From: Sthenelais limicola
Lineage: Eukaryota; Annelida; Polychaeta; Phyllodocida; Sigalionidae
Reading direction: 5' to 3'
Length of the DNA stretch: 64,000 nt
Assembly: GCA_942159475.1 (NCBI GenBank)
Contig: OW804100.1
Location: forward strand, 8,448,127 to 8,512,126
How positions within the stretch are numbered: position 1 is the first letter of the stretch; every line of letters begins with the position of its first letter. The position numbers and the translations under genes are program-made. Shown piece by piece: positions 57,246 through 64,000 of this stretch. The notes beneath the pieces are model-generated. The model was not told the DNA's origin. It was given only the letters and a program-made list of their open reading frames with translations, and did no database searches.

Positions 57246-57533
57246 CCCGACGGGCACTCAGTGCAATTGAGTGTGATAGCACTGCAATCATTTTGTGATT
57301 GACCGCAAACTAGTGAAGTGTGATACTTATGGCATTGAATCACAGTGAAATGGACAAGCCAATAGCAAACATTATGTGAAATCCATTGCATTTATTTCCT
57401 CCCATGTTGTCGGTGGTCTCACATTTGTGTTGGGTCAAGTTCTCATTCATATTCATTTATGTTTGTATTTAACATGTGTTACTTAACCAATTTTATCTAT
57501 GAATACATGTTTTCTTCAAAAGTCAATAAAATG

Positions 57534-58464
57534 GGTGTGATCTCAATTGCGCATATATTGCGCATTCAAAATCACGTCTAAATACTCATCATAATGAAGC
57601 CACAACAGGCCACAATACCTGGCACTTCTCACTCCCCTGGCATTCACACCCACTGATGCTCAACTCAGACTCCATTCCCTGACACACATACTCACTCTCT
57701 GACATCAAGTCAAAGCAACCCCAAATCTAAAGTAATATTTAGGCCATTTTTTAAGAAAAAATAAAATTCGTTCAATCTCTAAAAATGTTGGTGGACATAT
57801 AGCGGGGAATATCAGCATAATGCAGGTGAAGTTTGGGAAAGTTCGGACCAATATTTCGATCCTAAACCTATGATTCAGATACCTATATTTTCCCTATTAT
57901 TTTGCCTTATTTCAGCCTCATTAAGCCCGATTAATTAAATTATTACTCACTAATTCGTCTAGCAAAATTAAATAAAAAATTCAAAGCTAGAGAATGGATG
58001 TTTGTTGGTAAACGAGGACCTGGTTCTAATCAGAAGTTTGACTTGATTTTGTAAAAATATTCATGTTATTACTATAAAATCATTGTGTTGGAACAGGCGG
58101 ATCTCTCTTTTTTGTAATGATTATGGCATAACGGTGACGCTATGGCGTAACGGCGACATTGGTACACAAACTCTCCTGACTTTAACAACACCAATATTCA
58201 AACATATTTATATTTTTCATCGTTTTAAGGCAGGCTTAGATAATTATTAGGGAGGTCGAAATTACATGAAAACTAAATGCTATTTAAAAGTATCTGTATT
58301 TCTTTGATTTTAAGCTAATAAATGTTGTAACGATCACACACATATTCCAAAATGGTATTTTCTACACCTAACTTAGTTCAAATAAAATTATCATCATTAC
58401 ATTATTATTATGGGTGTGATCTCAATTGCGCATAAAATGCGCATTCAAAATCACATCTAAATAC
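57534..58464. repeat. ~55-bp direct repeats flanking 820 bp
   Basis: GGGTGTGATCTCAATTGCGC, then CATTCAAAATCACRTCTAAATAC, occurs at 57534-57590 and at 58410-58464. The second copy abuts the first base of repeat A1 of YR element C. The 820 bp between are AT-rich and without coding. They may be solo-LTR-like or TIR remnants. Confidence 0.6.
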
Positions 58465-58635
58465 GTGTAGGTGACCCATCACCGAATATATTGGCCGGGA
58501 CCTTGGTGACTGATGCGGTAACCACGCCCCCCTTGTTATGGGCGTTACGTCATAATACACGCCCCTTCCATTCCCAATACAAATCCTCACTCAACGCCCA
58601 TCTCCTGACCCGCACGCACGTCAGAAATTTTTTCT
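58465..58635 (+). repeat. Repeat A1 of YR element C
   Basis: 171 bp from GTGTAGGTGACCCATCACCG to AGAAATTTTTTCT; identical to 62602-62772 except GCGGTAA/GCAGTAA and GCACGCA/GCATGCA. It should hold the promoter. Confidence 0.95.
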
Positions 58636-58673
58636 GTCTATATTGCTGTATTTTTGTTGGAGTTTTCTGCAAA

Positions 58674-59549
58674 ATGGGGCGTACTATTCCTTGTGATCAT
58701 TGTAAGACAGTACATGACGGTAAGACAGGAAAGAATTGTACGAGAGAGAAAAACACTGACATACCTGAAGAAATGTCATCATCCGAGAAGGCTGATTTGT
58801 TGACGGGGCGTGTCGACGGTTTGGAAGGCATGATGCGCATAATCTTGGCGACCGTCGGGAAACTGGACAAAAAGTCTGAGACAGCTGATTCTACTGCATC
58901 GAGTTCATCGTCGGAGGTTACGATTAATAATCGCAACTCCAGGTCCATGTTTAAAGATGACAGAGAGTCCAGAACTCGTAATGACAGTGTGGAAAGTTCT
59001 ATTTACGAATTACCTGTGCGTCGGAGGAAGGCTAGTTCTTCACGTAAGAGAGTGGGTGCATTCGACCGGGAGCAATTCCTTGACAAGGGTGAGGTTATAG
59101 ATAACTTTGATTCTCTGATTTTGTTGAACCTGCAATTATTGGAGAAGATGATCGGTGATTCCCGTCCCTATGATGAGTTGTCAGGCGTGTTAGCTCACTG
59201 TATCACGATGACGGAAAAGAACTCTTCGTCCATGTATACTCTCAAAGCCTCGTTGATGTACGATGCTGCTGTCAGGACTCGGGCCAATAAGAAGGGTTTG
59301 GCGGTGTTCGGTGAGACTAAACAAGAAGAGGTCCTCCGCCATTATTCTTTCGAGAATTCACGCCGAGCTTCGTCTACAAAATCCACAATGGTATCTTCGA
59401 AGAATAGGAATGGGAAGGATAAAGTGTGCTTCAAATTTAATGGACTGGGGTGCCCAAAAAATCCTTGCGATTTCCCCCATCGGTGCTCGTCCTGCGGTGC
59501 GTCAGACCATGGCGCCAAAGCTTGTGTGACGGCGAAAAACAGCAAATAG
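58674..59549 (+). CDS. gag of YR element C
   Basis: 291 residues from ATG 58674. This start gives MGRTIPCDHCKTVHDGKTG, aligned with the ATG start of the element B gag; the frame is open further upstream into A1. N-terminal Cys/His motif (residues 7-22), a serine/charged middle (about 75-160), a conserved FLDKGEVIDNFDSLILLNLQ block, and a C-terminal Cys-rich zinc region CFKFNGLGCPKNPCDFPHRC with CSSCGASDHGAKAC. Presumed nucleocapsid protein that binds element RNA. Stop 63 bp before the pol frame. Confidence 0.85.
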   Translation: MGRTIPCDHCKTVHDGKTGKNCTREKNTDIPEEMSSSEKADLLTGRVDGLEGMMRIILATVGKLDKKSETADSTASSSSSEVTINNRNSRSMFKDDRESRTRNDSVESSIYELPVRRRKASSSRKRVGAFDREQFLDKGEVIDNFDSLILLNLQLLEKMIGDSRPYDELSGVLAHCITMTEKNSSSMYTLKASLMYDAAVRTRANKKGLAVFGETKQEEVLRHYSFENSRRASSTKSTMVSSKNRNGKDKVCFKFNGLGCPKNPCDFPHRCSSCGASDHGAKACVTAKNSK

Positions 59550-59612
59550 GATACGGAGGAGAGTCGGGTAGGTGGCAGCAGCTGCTATGTTATATCTGAA
59601 TCGTCTCTTGTA

Positions 59613-61649
59613 TTGGAGGCTGAAATGAGTGTTAACTCTTCCTCAGTGGAGGTTGGTAACGGTGGCAACATGGATTCCATCGTCATGGAAAGTAACAATA
59701 GCTTGACTTTGACAGTGGATTATTCCCCCGACTCTCTCCCTGTAAATGAATTTCAATCTATTTGTGACGATGAATGTATGTACAAATCTGTTTGTGATAA
59801 TATTTCCAAATCTTATCGAGATGGTTCTTATGATAACGTAGAAGGAGTGATTTTTATCACCCCAGTTTCTGCTAAAGGCCGTTCGGTCAAGGTGTACGAT
59901 AAATGTTTTCGTGGTAGTCGTGATTGTGTACATATTTTGGGCAGTTTGCCTTTCCAGTTGAAGCCGTGTAGAATTGCTGCTTCACTTTTTTATCAAGGTT
60001 GTGATGTATTTGCTAAATATCTTGATGTTTTTTCATATGCAATCGATGGCATTGATGTAATTGATACGCCAGTAGAGGCGTACGATTTGCCAAACTATGC
60101 TTCTATATTAGAAGACTCAGCTCGTACTAAAATGGATAAAATTGTTCAGAATGAATTGCTCGAAGGATATGTTTCTATAGTAGAGGAGAAACCCACATGC
60201 ATTCACGCCCTTGGGGCAATTTTTAAACCTGACGGTAGTGTCAGGCCTATTACGGACTGCTCTCGTCCGGATGAAACATCAATTAACTTTCACTGCTCTT
60301 CCTTGATACGGTCATTTTCATATAAGAACATTGACGATGCCACAGATATGATAAATTCAGGAGACTACATGTGTGTGGTAGACATAAAATCAGCCTATAG
60401 AGCTGTTGCTGTGAATCCGGACCATCGTACTTTTTGTGGTTTTCGTTGGGTCATTGACGGACAAGAGAAATATTTAACTGATAACCGCCTATGCTTTGGC
60501 TTACGTATTGGTCCATGTGTTTTTGATAATATTTCAAATTTCATTGCCGATTCTATGTATAAATTGTATGATGTGCGTGTGGTAAATTATCTAGACGACT
60601 TTTTCCTGGCGTCAGATTCCCTCCATAAGTGCTCCCTGGCCCGCAATACCCTCATATCCTTTTTGAGGTCCCTAGGTTTCTACGTGGTGTGGCATAAAGT
60701 CACCACGCCCACTACATCATGCACATATCTTGGCTTTGAAGTGGATTCTATCAGCATGACAGTTCGCCTTCCTCAGGGGAAAATTAACAAGCTTCGCCTT
60801 CTCCTGGACAACATGAAAACGGCTAAATACATTTCTAAGAAGGACTTAGAGAGACTATGTGGATTCTTAGCCCATTGCTCGTCAGTATTTAAAGGTGGGC
60901 GTACTTTTTGTCGCCGCATGTTTGACTTATATAAAGTGATGTTGTGTAAGAAGTTATCCAGGTCATCAATTTCAGACGCCTTCAGGAAAGATTTAGACTG
61001 GTGGCACGCCTTTTGTAAAGTTTTTAATGGCGTGGGTCTTTTATCTAGGCGTGAATATCATCTACCAATGGTGTCTGACTCCTCGAGTAGGGGCTTTGGT
61101 ATTTTCTTGGGATCAGACTGGCTGGCAGGAGCCTGGGGCGTACACACTGTCCCTTGGGAAGATTCAACATGTGAACATATTGTCAGCGGCCCTACTGAGA
61201 ATGTTAAATGGGACAATATCAATGTCCAGGAACTTTTCCCCATATTATTGGGCGTGAAACGGTGGAAAGATTTATTCAAGAACTGTATTATTCACTGCTT
61301 TATTGACAACACCCAGGTTGTAGCCATGTTAACGACGGGCGTCAGTATCAATCGTACCTGCATGCAATGGTTATACGAACTTTACTGGGTTATGTTTATC
61401 TACGGAATTGAATTAATTCCTCATTATATTAATACAAAGAATAACATTGTGGCTGATTTTTTATCACGCCTCCCTTATCAAAAAGAGCCTATTGATTACT
61501 CTATTCTGAAAGAGGCTGGACTGTGTTGTTTTAATGATGAGTGTCATTGTAGGTATGAACAAATGGATGACGAGGGTCAGAGAGCTTCAGTCGTCGTTAG
61601 TAGCCCCGTCAACTCTGCGTCAGAGGGAACGCCAATGGAGCGTGTTTAA
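59613..61649 (+). CDS. RT-RNase H polyprotein of YR element C
   Basis: Open frame of 678 codons; the first ATG is at 59625. RT: KPDGSVRPITDCSRPDETSI, motif A CVVDIKSAYRAVAV, DNRLCFGLRIGPCVFD, active site YLDDF (residues 326-330), then HKVTTPTTSCTYLGFEVDS. RNase H: VSDSSSRGFGIFLG (Asp 489), NINVQELFPILLG (Glu), CFIDNTQVVAML (Asp) and NNIVADFLSRLPY (Asp). All catalytic residues are present. It copies RNA to a circular or linear DNA intermediate. Its 3' end overlaps the recombinase by 116 bp in another frame, a compact arrangement typical for this order. Confidence 0.9.
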   Translation: MEAEMSVNSSSVEVGNGGNMDSIVMESNNSLTLTVDYSPDSLPVNEFQSICDDECMYKSVCDNISKSYRDGSYDNVEGVIFITPVSAKGRSVKVYDKCFRGSRDCVHILGSLPFQLKPCRIAASLFYQGCDVFAKYLDVFSYAIDGIDVIDTPVEAYDLPNYASILEDSARTKMDKIVQNELLEGYVSIVEEKPTCIHALGAIFKPDGSVRPITDCSRPDETSINFHCSSLIRSFSYKNIDDATDMINSGDYMCVVDIKSAYRAVAVNPDHRTFCGFRWVIDGQEKYLTDNRLCFGLRIGPCVFDNISNFIADSMYKLYDVRVVNYLDDFFLASDSLHKCSLARNTLISFLRSLGFYVVWHKVTTPTTSCTYLGFEVDSISMTVRLPQGKINKLRLLLDNMKTAKYISKKDLERLCGFLAHCSSVFKGGRTFCRRMFDLYKVMLCKKLSRSSISDAFRKDLDWWHAFCKVFNGVGLLSRREYHLPMVSDSSSRGFGIFLGSDWLAGAWGVHTVPWEDSTCEHIVSGPTENVKWDNINVQELFPILLGVKRWKDLFKNCIIHCFIDNTQVVAMLTTGVSINRTCMQWLYELYWVMFIYGIELIPHYINTKNNIVADFLSRLPYQKEPIDYSILKEAGLCCFNDECHCRYEQMDDEGQRASVVVSSPVNSASEGTPMERV

Positions 61650-62478
61650 GTCATTCTTACATGATAATAAACTGTCATCTTCAACGATTCGTCTAGACAC
61701 CCTATGCATGTACGCCGCCTATCTCTCCAGCTTCATGAAAGTCTCATCAGTAACTACATATTTGTCTGGCGTTGTTTTTGGTGCCCGTTTGAGGCTCCTT
61801 GACTGCCCGGCATTATCTCATCCAGTTGTGAAGTCAGTTCTCAGAGGTATTGCTAGGATTCCCGGTGCATGTCCCACGCCAGCCGACCCTCTTCTACCTA
61901 CTCATCTCCGGAAAATGTTTAAATTTGTTGATACTTCTTCATTGGATCATATTAAGAACTGGGCCATGATCTTGTTTCTATTTAGATCATTACTGCGAGT
62001 TGGCCACATAATATCGTCACCTCATGGCTTAGCAAGGAAGGACATTGTCTGCTTGCCTTGGGGCGTGGTAATTAATGTGAAATCATCAAAAACGACGTCT
62101 ACGCCTTTTCAACTGCCTCTAGTCAAGTTAGGCAAGCATCCCTTGTGTGCTGTGTATTGGCTATCGAAATTCTGGGCGTCATCACCCCTGCCGCCGTCAG
62201 CCTTATTATTCGCCTCCTCCAAGAACCCCAGCCCTTCATATGAAGAAGTCAAAAACTTTCTCTGTTATTTAGTGCGTAAAGCTGGGTTAGTGGGCGTGTA
62301 TTCCACTCAATCATTGAGGCGTGGAGGAGCCACCTACATGTCTTCTATTGGCGTCAGTCTCTCGGACATTAAGGCAAGAGGCCATTGGGTTTCTTCCAGC
62401 GTGGACGCCTACATCACACCAGACTTGGAATTAAAGCTTAAAGTGGACGCCTTCACTGCAGATATGCTTACTTCTTGA
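61534..62478 (+). CDS. Tyrosine recombinase of YR element C
   Basis: 314 residues from ATG 61534, in the +1 frame relative to pol. Core-binding half: STLRQRERQWSVFKSFLHDN, KVSSVTTYLSGVV. Catalytic half: FLFRSLLRVGHIISS (Arg), VKSSKTTSTPF (beta-hairpin lysines), STQSLRRGGATYM (second Arg), IKARGHWVSSS (His/Trp) and VDAYITP (Tyr nucleophile). The usual HxxR box reads QSLR, a His-to-Gln change in an otherwise intact protein; elements A and B keep His. It joins the circular cDNA to the genome without target duplication. Confidence 0.9.
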   Translation: MMSVIVGMNKWMTRVRELQSSLVAPSTLRQRERQWSVFKSFLHDNKLSSSTIRLDTLCMYAAYLSSFMKVSSVTTYLSGVVFGARLRLLDCPALSHPVVKSVLRGIARIPGACPTPADPLLPTHLRKMFKFVDTSSLDHIKNWAMILFLFRSLLRVGHIISSPHGLARKDIVCLPWGVVINVKSSKTTSTPFQLPLVKLGKHPLCAVYWLSKFWASSPLPPSALLFASSKNPSPSYEEVKNFLCYLVRKAGLVGVYSTQSLRRGGATYMSSIGVSLSDIKARGHWVSSSVDAYITPDLELKLKVDAFTADMLTS

Positions 62479-62501
62479 TCCTCTTCGGTTTGGCCTGTGT
62501 T

Positions 62502-62600
62502 TGGTGAAATAAACTACATGTCTATGTGGTTTCAGGCCAATTCCTTCGTTGGATCTTCTTATTCACATAATTATATAGTCAGCAAGTCAAGGGACACATA
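62502..62600 (+). repeat. Repeat B1 of YR element C
   Basis: 99 bp from TGGTGAAATAAACTACATG to GGGACACATA, directly before A2. It contains AATAAA, a possible poly(A) signal. Confidence 0.9.
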
Positions 62601-62601
62601 T

Positions 62602-62772
62602 GTGTAGGTGACCCATCACCGAATATATTGGCCGGGACCTTGGTGACTGATGCAGTAACCACGCCCCCCTTGTTATGGGCGTTACGTCATAATACACGCC
62701 CCTTCCATTCCCAATACAAATCCTCACTCAACGCCCATCTCCTGACCCGCATGCACGTCAGAAATTTTTTCT
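62602..62772 (+). repeat. Repeat A2 of YR element C
   Basis: Copy of A1 (58465-58635) with two differences. Confidence 0.95.
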
Positions 62773-62810
62773 TATATCTTGTATCTGTTTATGGTGAAAT
62801 AAACTACATG

Positions 62811-62962
62811 TGTAATGACCCCCGAAAAACTGTCTTCCTCAACCGGGAATTGAACCACGGATCTCCCGCTATGCGCGCGGACATGCTACCATTACACCAC
62901 CGAGGTTGACTGATTCTCAAAGGCCACCACTGTAACCAGATTCCACACTCTAGGCTACTACA
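62811..62962 (-). repeat. TRIM 3' LTR
   Basis: 152 bp; identical to 63058-63209. On the minus strand TGTAGTAGCCTAGAGTG ... GGGGGTCATTACA. Confidence 0.93.
62837..62905 (-). ncRNA. tRNA-like Pol III module in TRIM 3' LTR
   Basis: On the minus strand CCTCGGTGGTGTAATGGTAG (acceptor start, A-box-like), an anticodon-like stem TCCGC/GCGGG with 7-base loop GCGCATA, a B box GGTTCAATTCC and acceptor end GTTGAGG. A run of five T follows at 62825-62829. The T stem is imperfect and loop position 33 is C, so it is not a normal tRNA. Confidence 0.75.
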
Positions 62963-63057
62963 CTATCCCTTACTCTTTCTGCACGAAATTCATACGATTT
63001 CGTGCTCAGAGACAGTGAATACTACCTTTACTGAGTGTGACCGGCCACGGCACCAAA
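62963..63057 (-). other. TRIM internal domain with PBS and PPT
   Basis: 95 bp. The minus-strand start TTTGGTGCCGTGGCC fits a primer site complementary to the tRNA-His 3' end for about ten bases. The end AAAGAGTAAGGGATAG is a polypurine tract. A palindrome CACGAAATCGTATGAATTTCGTG (split by three bases) lies in the middle. Confidence 0.8.
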
Positions 63058-63209
63058 TGTAATGACCCCCGAAAAACTGTCTTCCTCAACCGGGAATTGA
63101 ACCACGGATCTCCCGCTATGCGCGCGGACATGCTACCATTACACCACCGAGGTTGACTGATTCTCAAAGGCCACCACTGTAACCAGATTCCACACTCTAG
63201 GCTACTACA
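63058..63209 (-). repeat. TRIM 5' LTR
   Basis: Identical to 62811-62962; the tRNA-like unit lies at 63084-63152 and the five-T run at 63072-63076. Confidence 0.93.
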
Positions 63210-63292
63210 CATGTCTATGTGGTTTCAGGCCAATTCCTTCGTTGGATCTTCTTATTCACATATTATATAGTCAGCAAGTCAAGGGACACATA

Positions 63293-63580
63293 TTAATTAT
63301 ATAAATGTCATTGTCAGCAGGTGAATAGAATCGCGTAGAATCGCGTTCATTTGCCCGTCGGGGAGGTATCATGAGTGCACACCCGGACAAAAGAGAGAAG
63401 AAGTTGGCTTGGAGAAGTAATTTTTATTGAGAATTATGTAATTATTTGAAGTATATTAAAATAATTGAGATTATAATTAAAGATAATATAAGAAAACAAA
63501 ATAAAATGCCAAGTCTCCGAGGAGGTAAGAAATGGAGTGGGAGGGAGGGTAGAGATTTTGATGTTTGTTTGGGATATGAG
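63293..63580. other. Unannotated spacer
   Basis: AT-rich sequence with a short duplication AGAATCGCGT (63328-63348). Perhaps the 3' untranslated part of the next element. Confidence 0.4.
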
Positions 63581-63976
63581 TTATGTGGGGTTTATGGCAG
63601 TAGCCAAAGAGTTATGAACTGAGGCTGTAATGTCATTGTCAATGTATTTTCTGTGGGAGGTGGATGCCCACCCACCATATCTTTGGACATTTAATTCTGG
63701 CTGCCCTTGGGCATATGCCTGCGTAGCTGCTGCCTTTCTTATTGAGTGCAACGAGAATGTTAGGGGAGTTTTCCCTAAAGTTTTGAGGGCGGCCACCCAT
63801 GAGTTTTTGATGAATGTCACTGGCATGGGGGTCCTGTTCTTGAACATGAGGAAAGGATCATCTTCTGTAACAGTTGGGATTGCTATGATCATTTGTTTGA
63901 TAGCACGCACTGGGTACCATGTGTCCTCTTGTACCGGGTATAGCTGTCTGGTCTGCTCCTGATTGTACTTCTGCAA
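63581..63976 (-). pseudogene. Tyrosine recombinase C-terminal part of a fourth YR element
   Basis: The minus-strand frame contains FSLHSIRKAAATQAYAQG (HxxR), VQRYGGWASTSHRKYIDNDI (Trp and Tyr nucleophile) and an upstream FLMFKNRTPMPV region. It belongs to the same superfamily as the other three recombinases but is clearly a different lineage (KAAATQ in place of RGGAT). The N-terminal half lies beyond or near the window edge, so intactness cannot be judged. Confidence 0.75.
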
Positions 63977-64000
63977 ATTTTTTGCATGCTTGAATTGAGT

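Larger units (their letters stand above)
62811..63209 (-). mobile_element. TRIM: 399-bp miniature LTR retrotransposon
   Basis: Two identical 152-bp terminal repeats (62811-62962, 63058-63209) with TG...CA ends enclose 95 bp. The target duplication is CATG (62807-62810, 63210-63213). On the minus strand the first repeat is followed by TTTGGTGCCGTGGCCGG (primer site) and the second is preceded by a purine tract (GCAGAAAGAGTAAGGGATAG). These fix orientation and class. There is no coding frame, so it must use enzymes of another element. Identical repeats mean a recent insertion, later than YR element C. Confidence 0.9.
58465..63292 (+). mobile_element. YR retroelement C, all ORFs open
   Basis: Layout A1 (58465-58635), gag, RT-RNase H, recombinase, B1 (62502-62600), A2 (62602-62772), B2 (62792-63292, interrupted by a TRIM). 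A1 and A2 differ at two positions in 171 bp. All three coding frames are open over their full length. Without the TRIM it is about 4.4 kb. It is the only candidate for an autonomous element in the window. The family resembles Ngaro-type YR retrotransposons by repeat structure and by the overlap of pol and recombinase. Confidence 0.92.
62792..63292 (+). repeat. Repeat B2 of YR element C, split by TRIM
   Basis: 62792-62810 plus 63214-63292 equal B1, with TAATTATATAG shortened to TATTATATAG. The intervening 62811-63213 is the TRIM and its right target copy. Confidence 0.92.

Noticed and set aside
58491..58673. Upstream extension of gag of element C into repeat A1
   Set aside because: ATG 58674 aligns with the gag start of element B; the upstream open frame is in the repeat, and A2 also keeps it open by chance.
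62811..63209. Direct repeat of two tRNA genes
   Set aside because: The repeat is longer than the tRNA-like part, has TG...CA ends, PBS, PPT and a target duplication, so an LTR structure explains it better. The tRNA-like unit also lacks U33 and a good T stem.

Overview
This is a gene-poor, AT-rich stretch of a metazoan nuclear genome, packed with transposable elements and tandem repeats. There are no operons, ribosome binding sites or bacterial-style genes. Three tyrosine-recombinase (YR) retroelements with split direct repeats and a fourth YR fragment, a Tx1/L1-type LINE, Ty3 and Ty1/copia elements, several TIR elements, and a relic LDL-receptor class A exon point to an invertebrate animal. 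A marine deuterostome such as an echinoderm or hemichordate is my best guess, at low confidence. No intact host gene can be supported.

Layout. 1-18 kb holds MITEs, an old ~620-bp tandem duplication, an 18-bp minisatellite, GA- and C-rich tracts, a perfect 10-bp x 15 array, 16-bp and 11-bp satellites, and a near-perfect 98-bp foldback, probably within an intron or intergenic DNA. 18.0-19.6 kb is a long-TIR foldback element. 19.8-20.2 kb is a complete MITE. 21.06-21.40 kb is an LDLa exon split by a 225-bp MITE. 22.5-25.96 kb is a 5'-truncated YR retroelement (element A). 26.38-34.89 kb is a decayed Ty3-like LTR element with a 3.7-kb extra region containing coiled-coil and proline-rich ORFs. 36.09-46.95 kb is a Ty1/copia element on the minus strand with LTRs, PBS, PPT and 5-bp target duplication. 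A LINE whose ORF1 carries a NADAR domain sits inside it, and that LINE is itself interrupted by a 609-bp poly(A)-tailed insert with a hammerhead-like core. 46.96-49.52 kb is a TIR element with AACGTTC-rich ends. 49.66-52.95 kb is a decayed minus-strand YR element (B). 53.97-54.67 kb is an orphan Ty3 gag fragment. 58.47-63.29 kb is a young YR element (C) with open gag, RT-RNase H and recombinase frames. A 399-bp miniature LTR element (TRIM) with identical LTRs, each holding a tRNA-like Pol III module, has inserted into the last repeat of C. A fourth YR gene runs toward the right edge.

How the parts relate. The YR elements share the order A1-ORFs-B1-A2-B2, seen directly in B and C, with the B1-A2-B2 half also present in A. 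The TRIM has no coding capacity. Its primer-binding site matches that of the Ty3 element in the same window, both apparently complementary to the 3' end of tRNA-His, so Ty3-family enzymes are plausible helpers. The insertion order SINE/PLE-like insert into LINE into copia can be read from target duplications and junctions for the innermost and outermost insertions. The most notable items are the LINE ORF1-NADAR fusion and the TRIM with a tRNA-like unit in each LTR.
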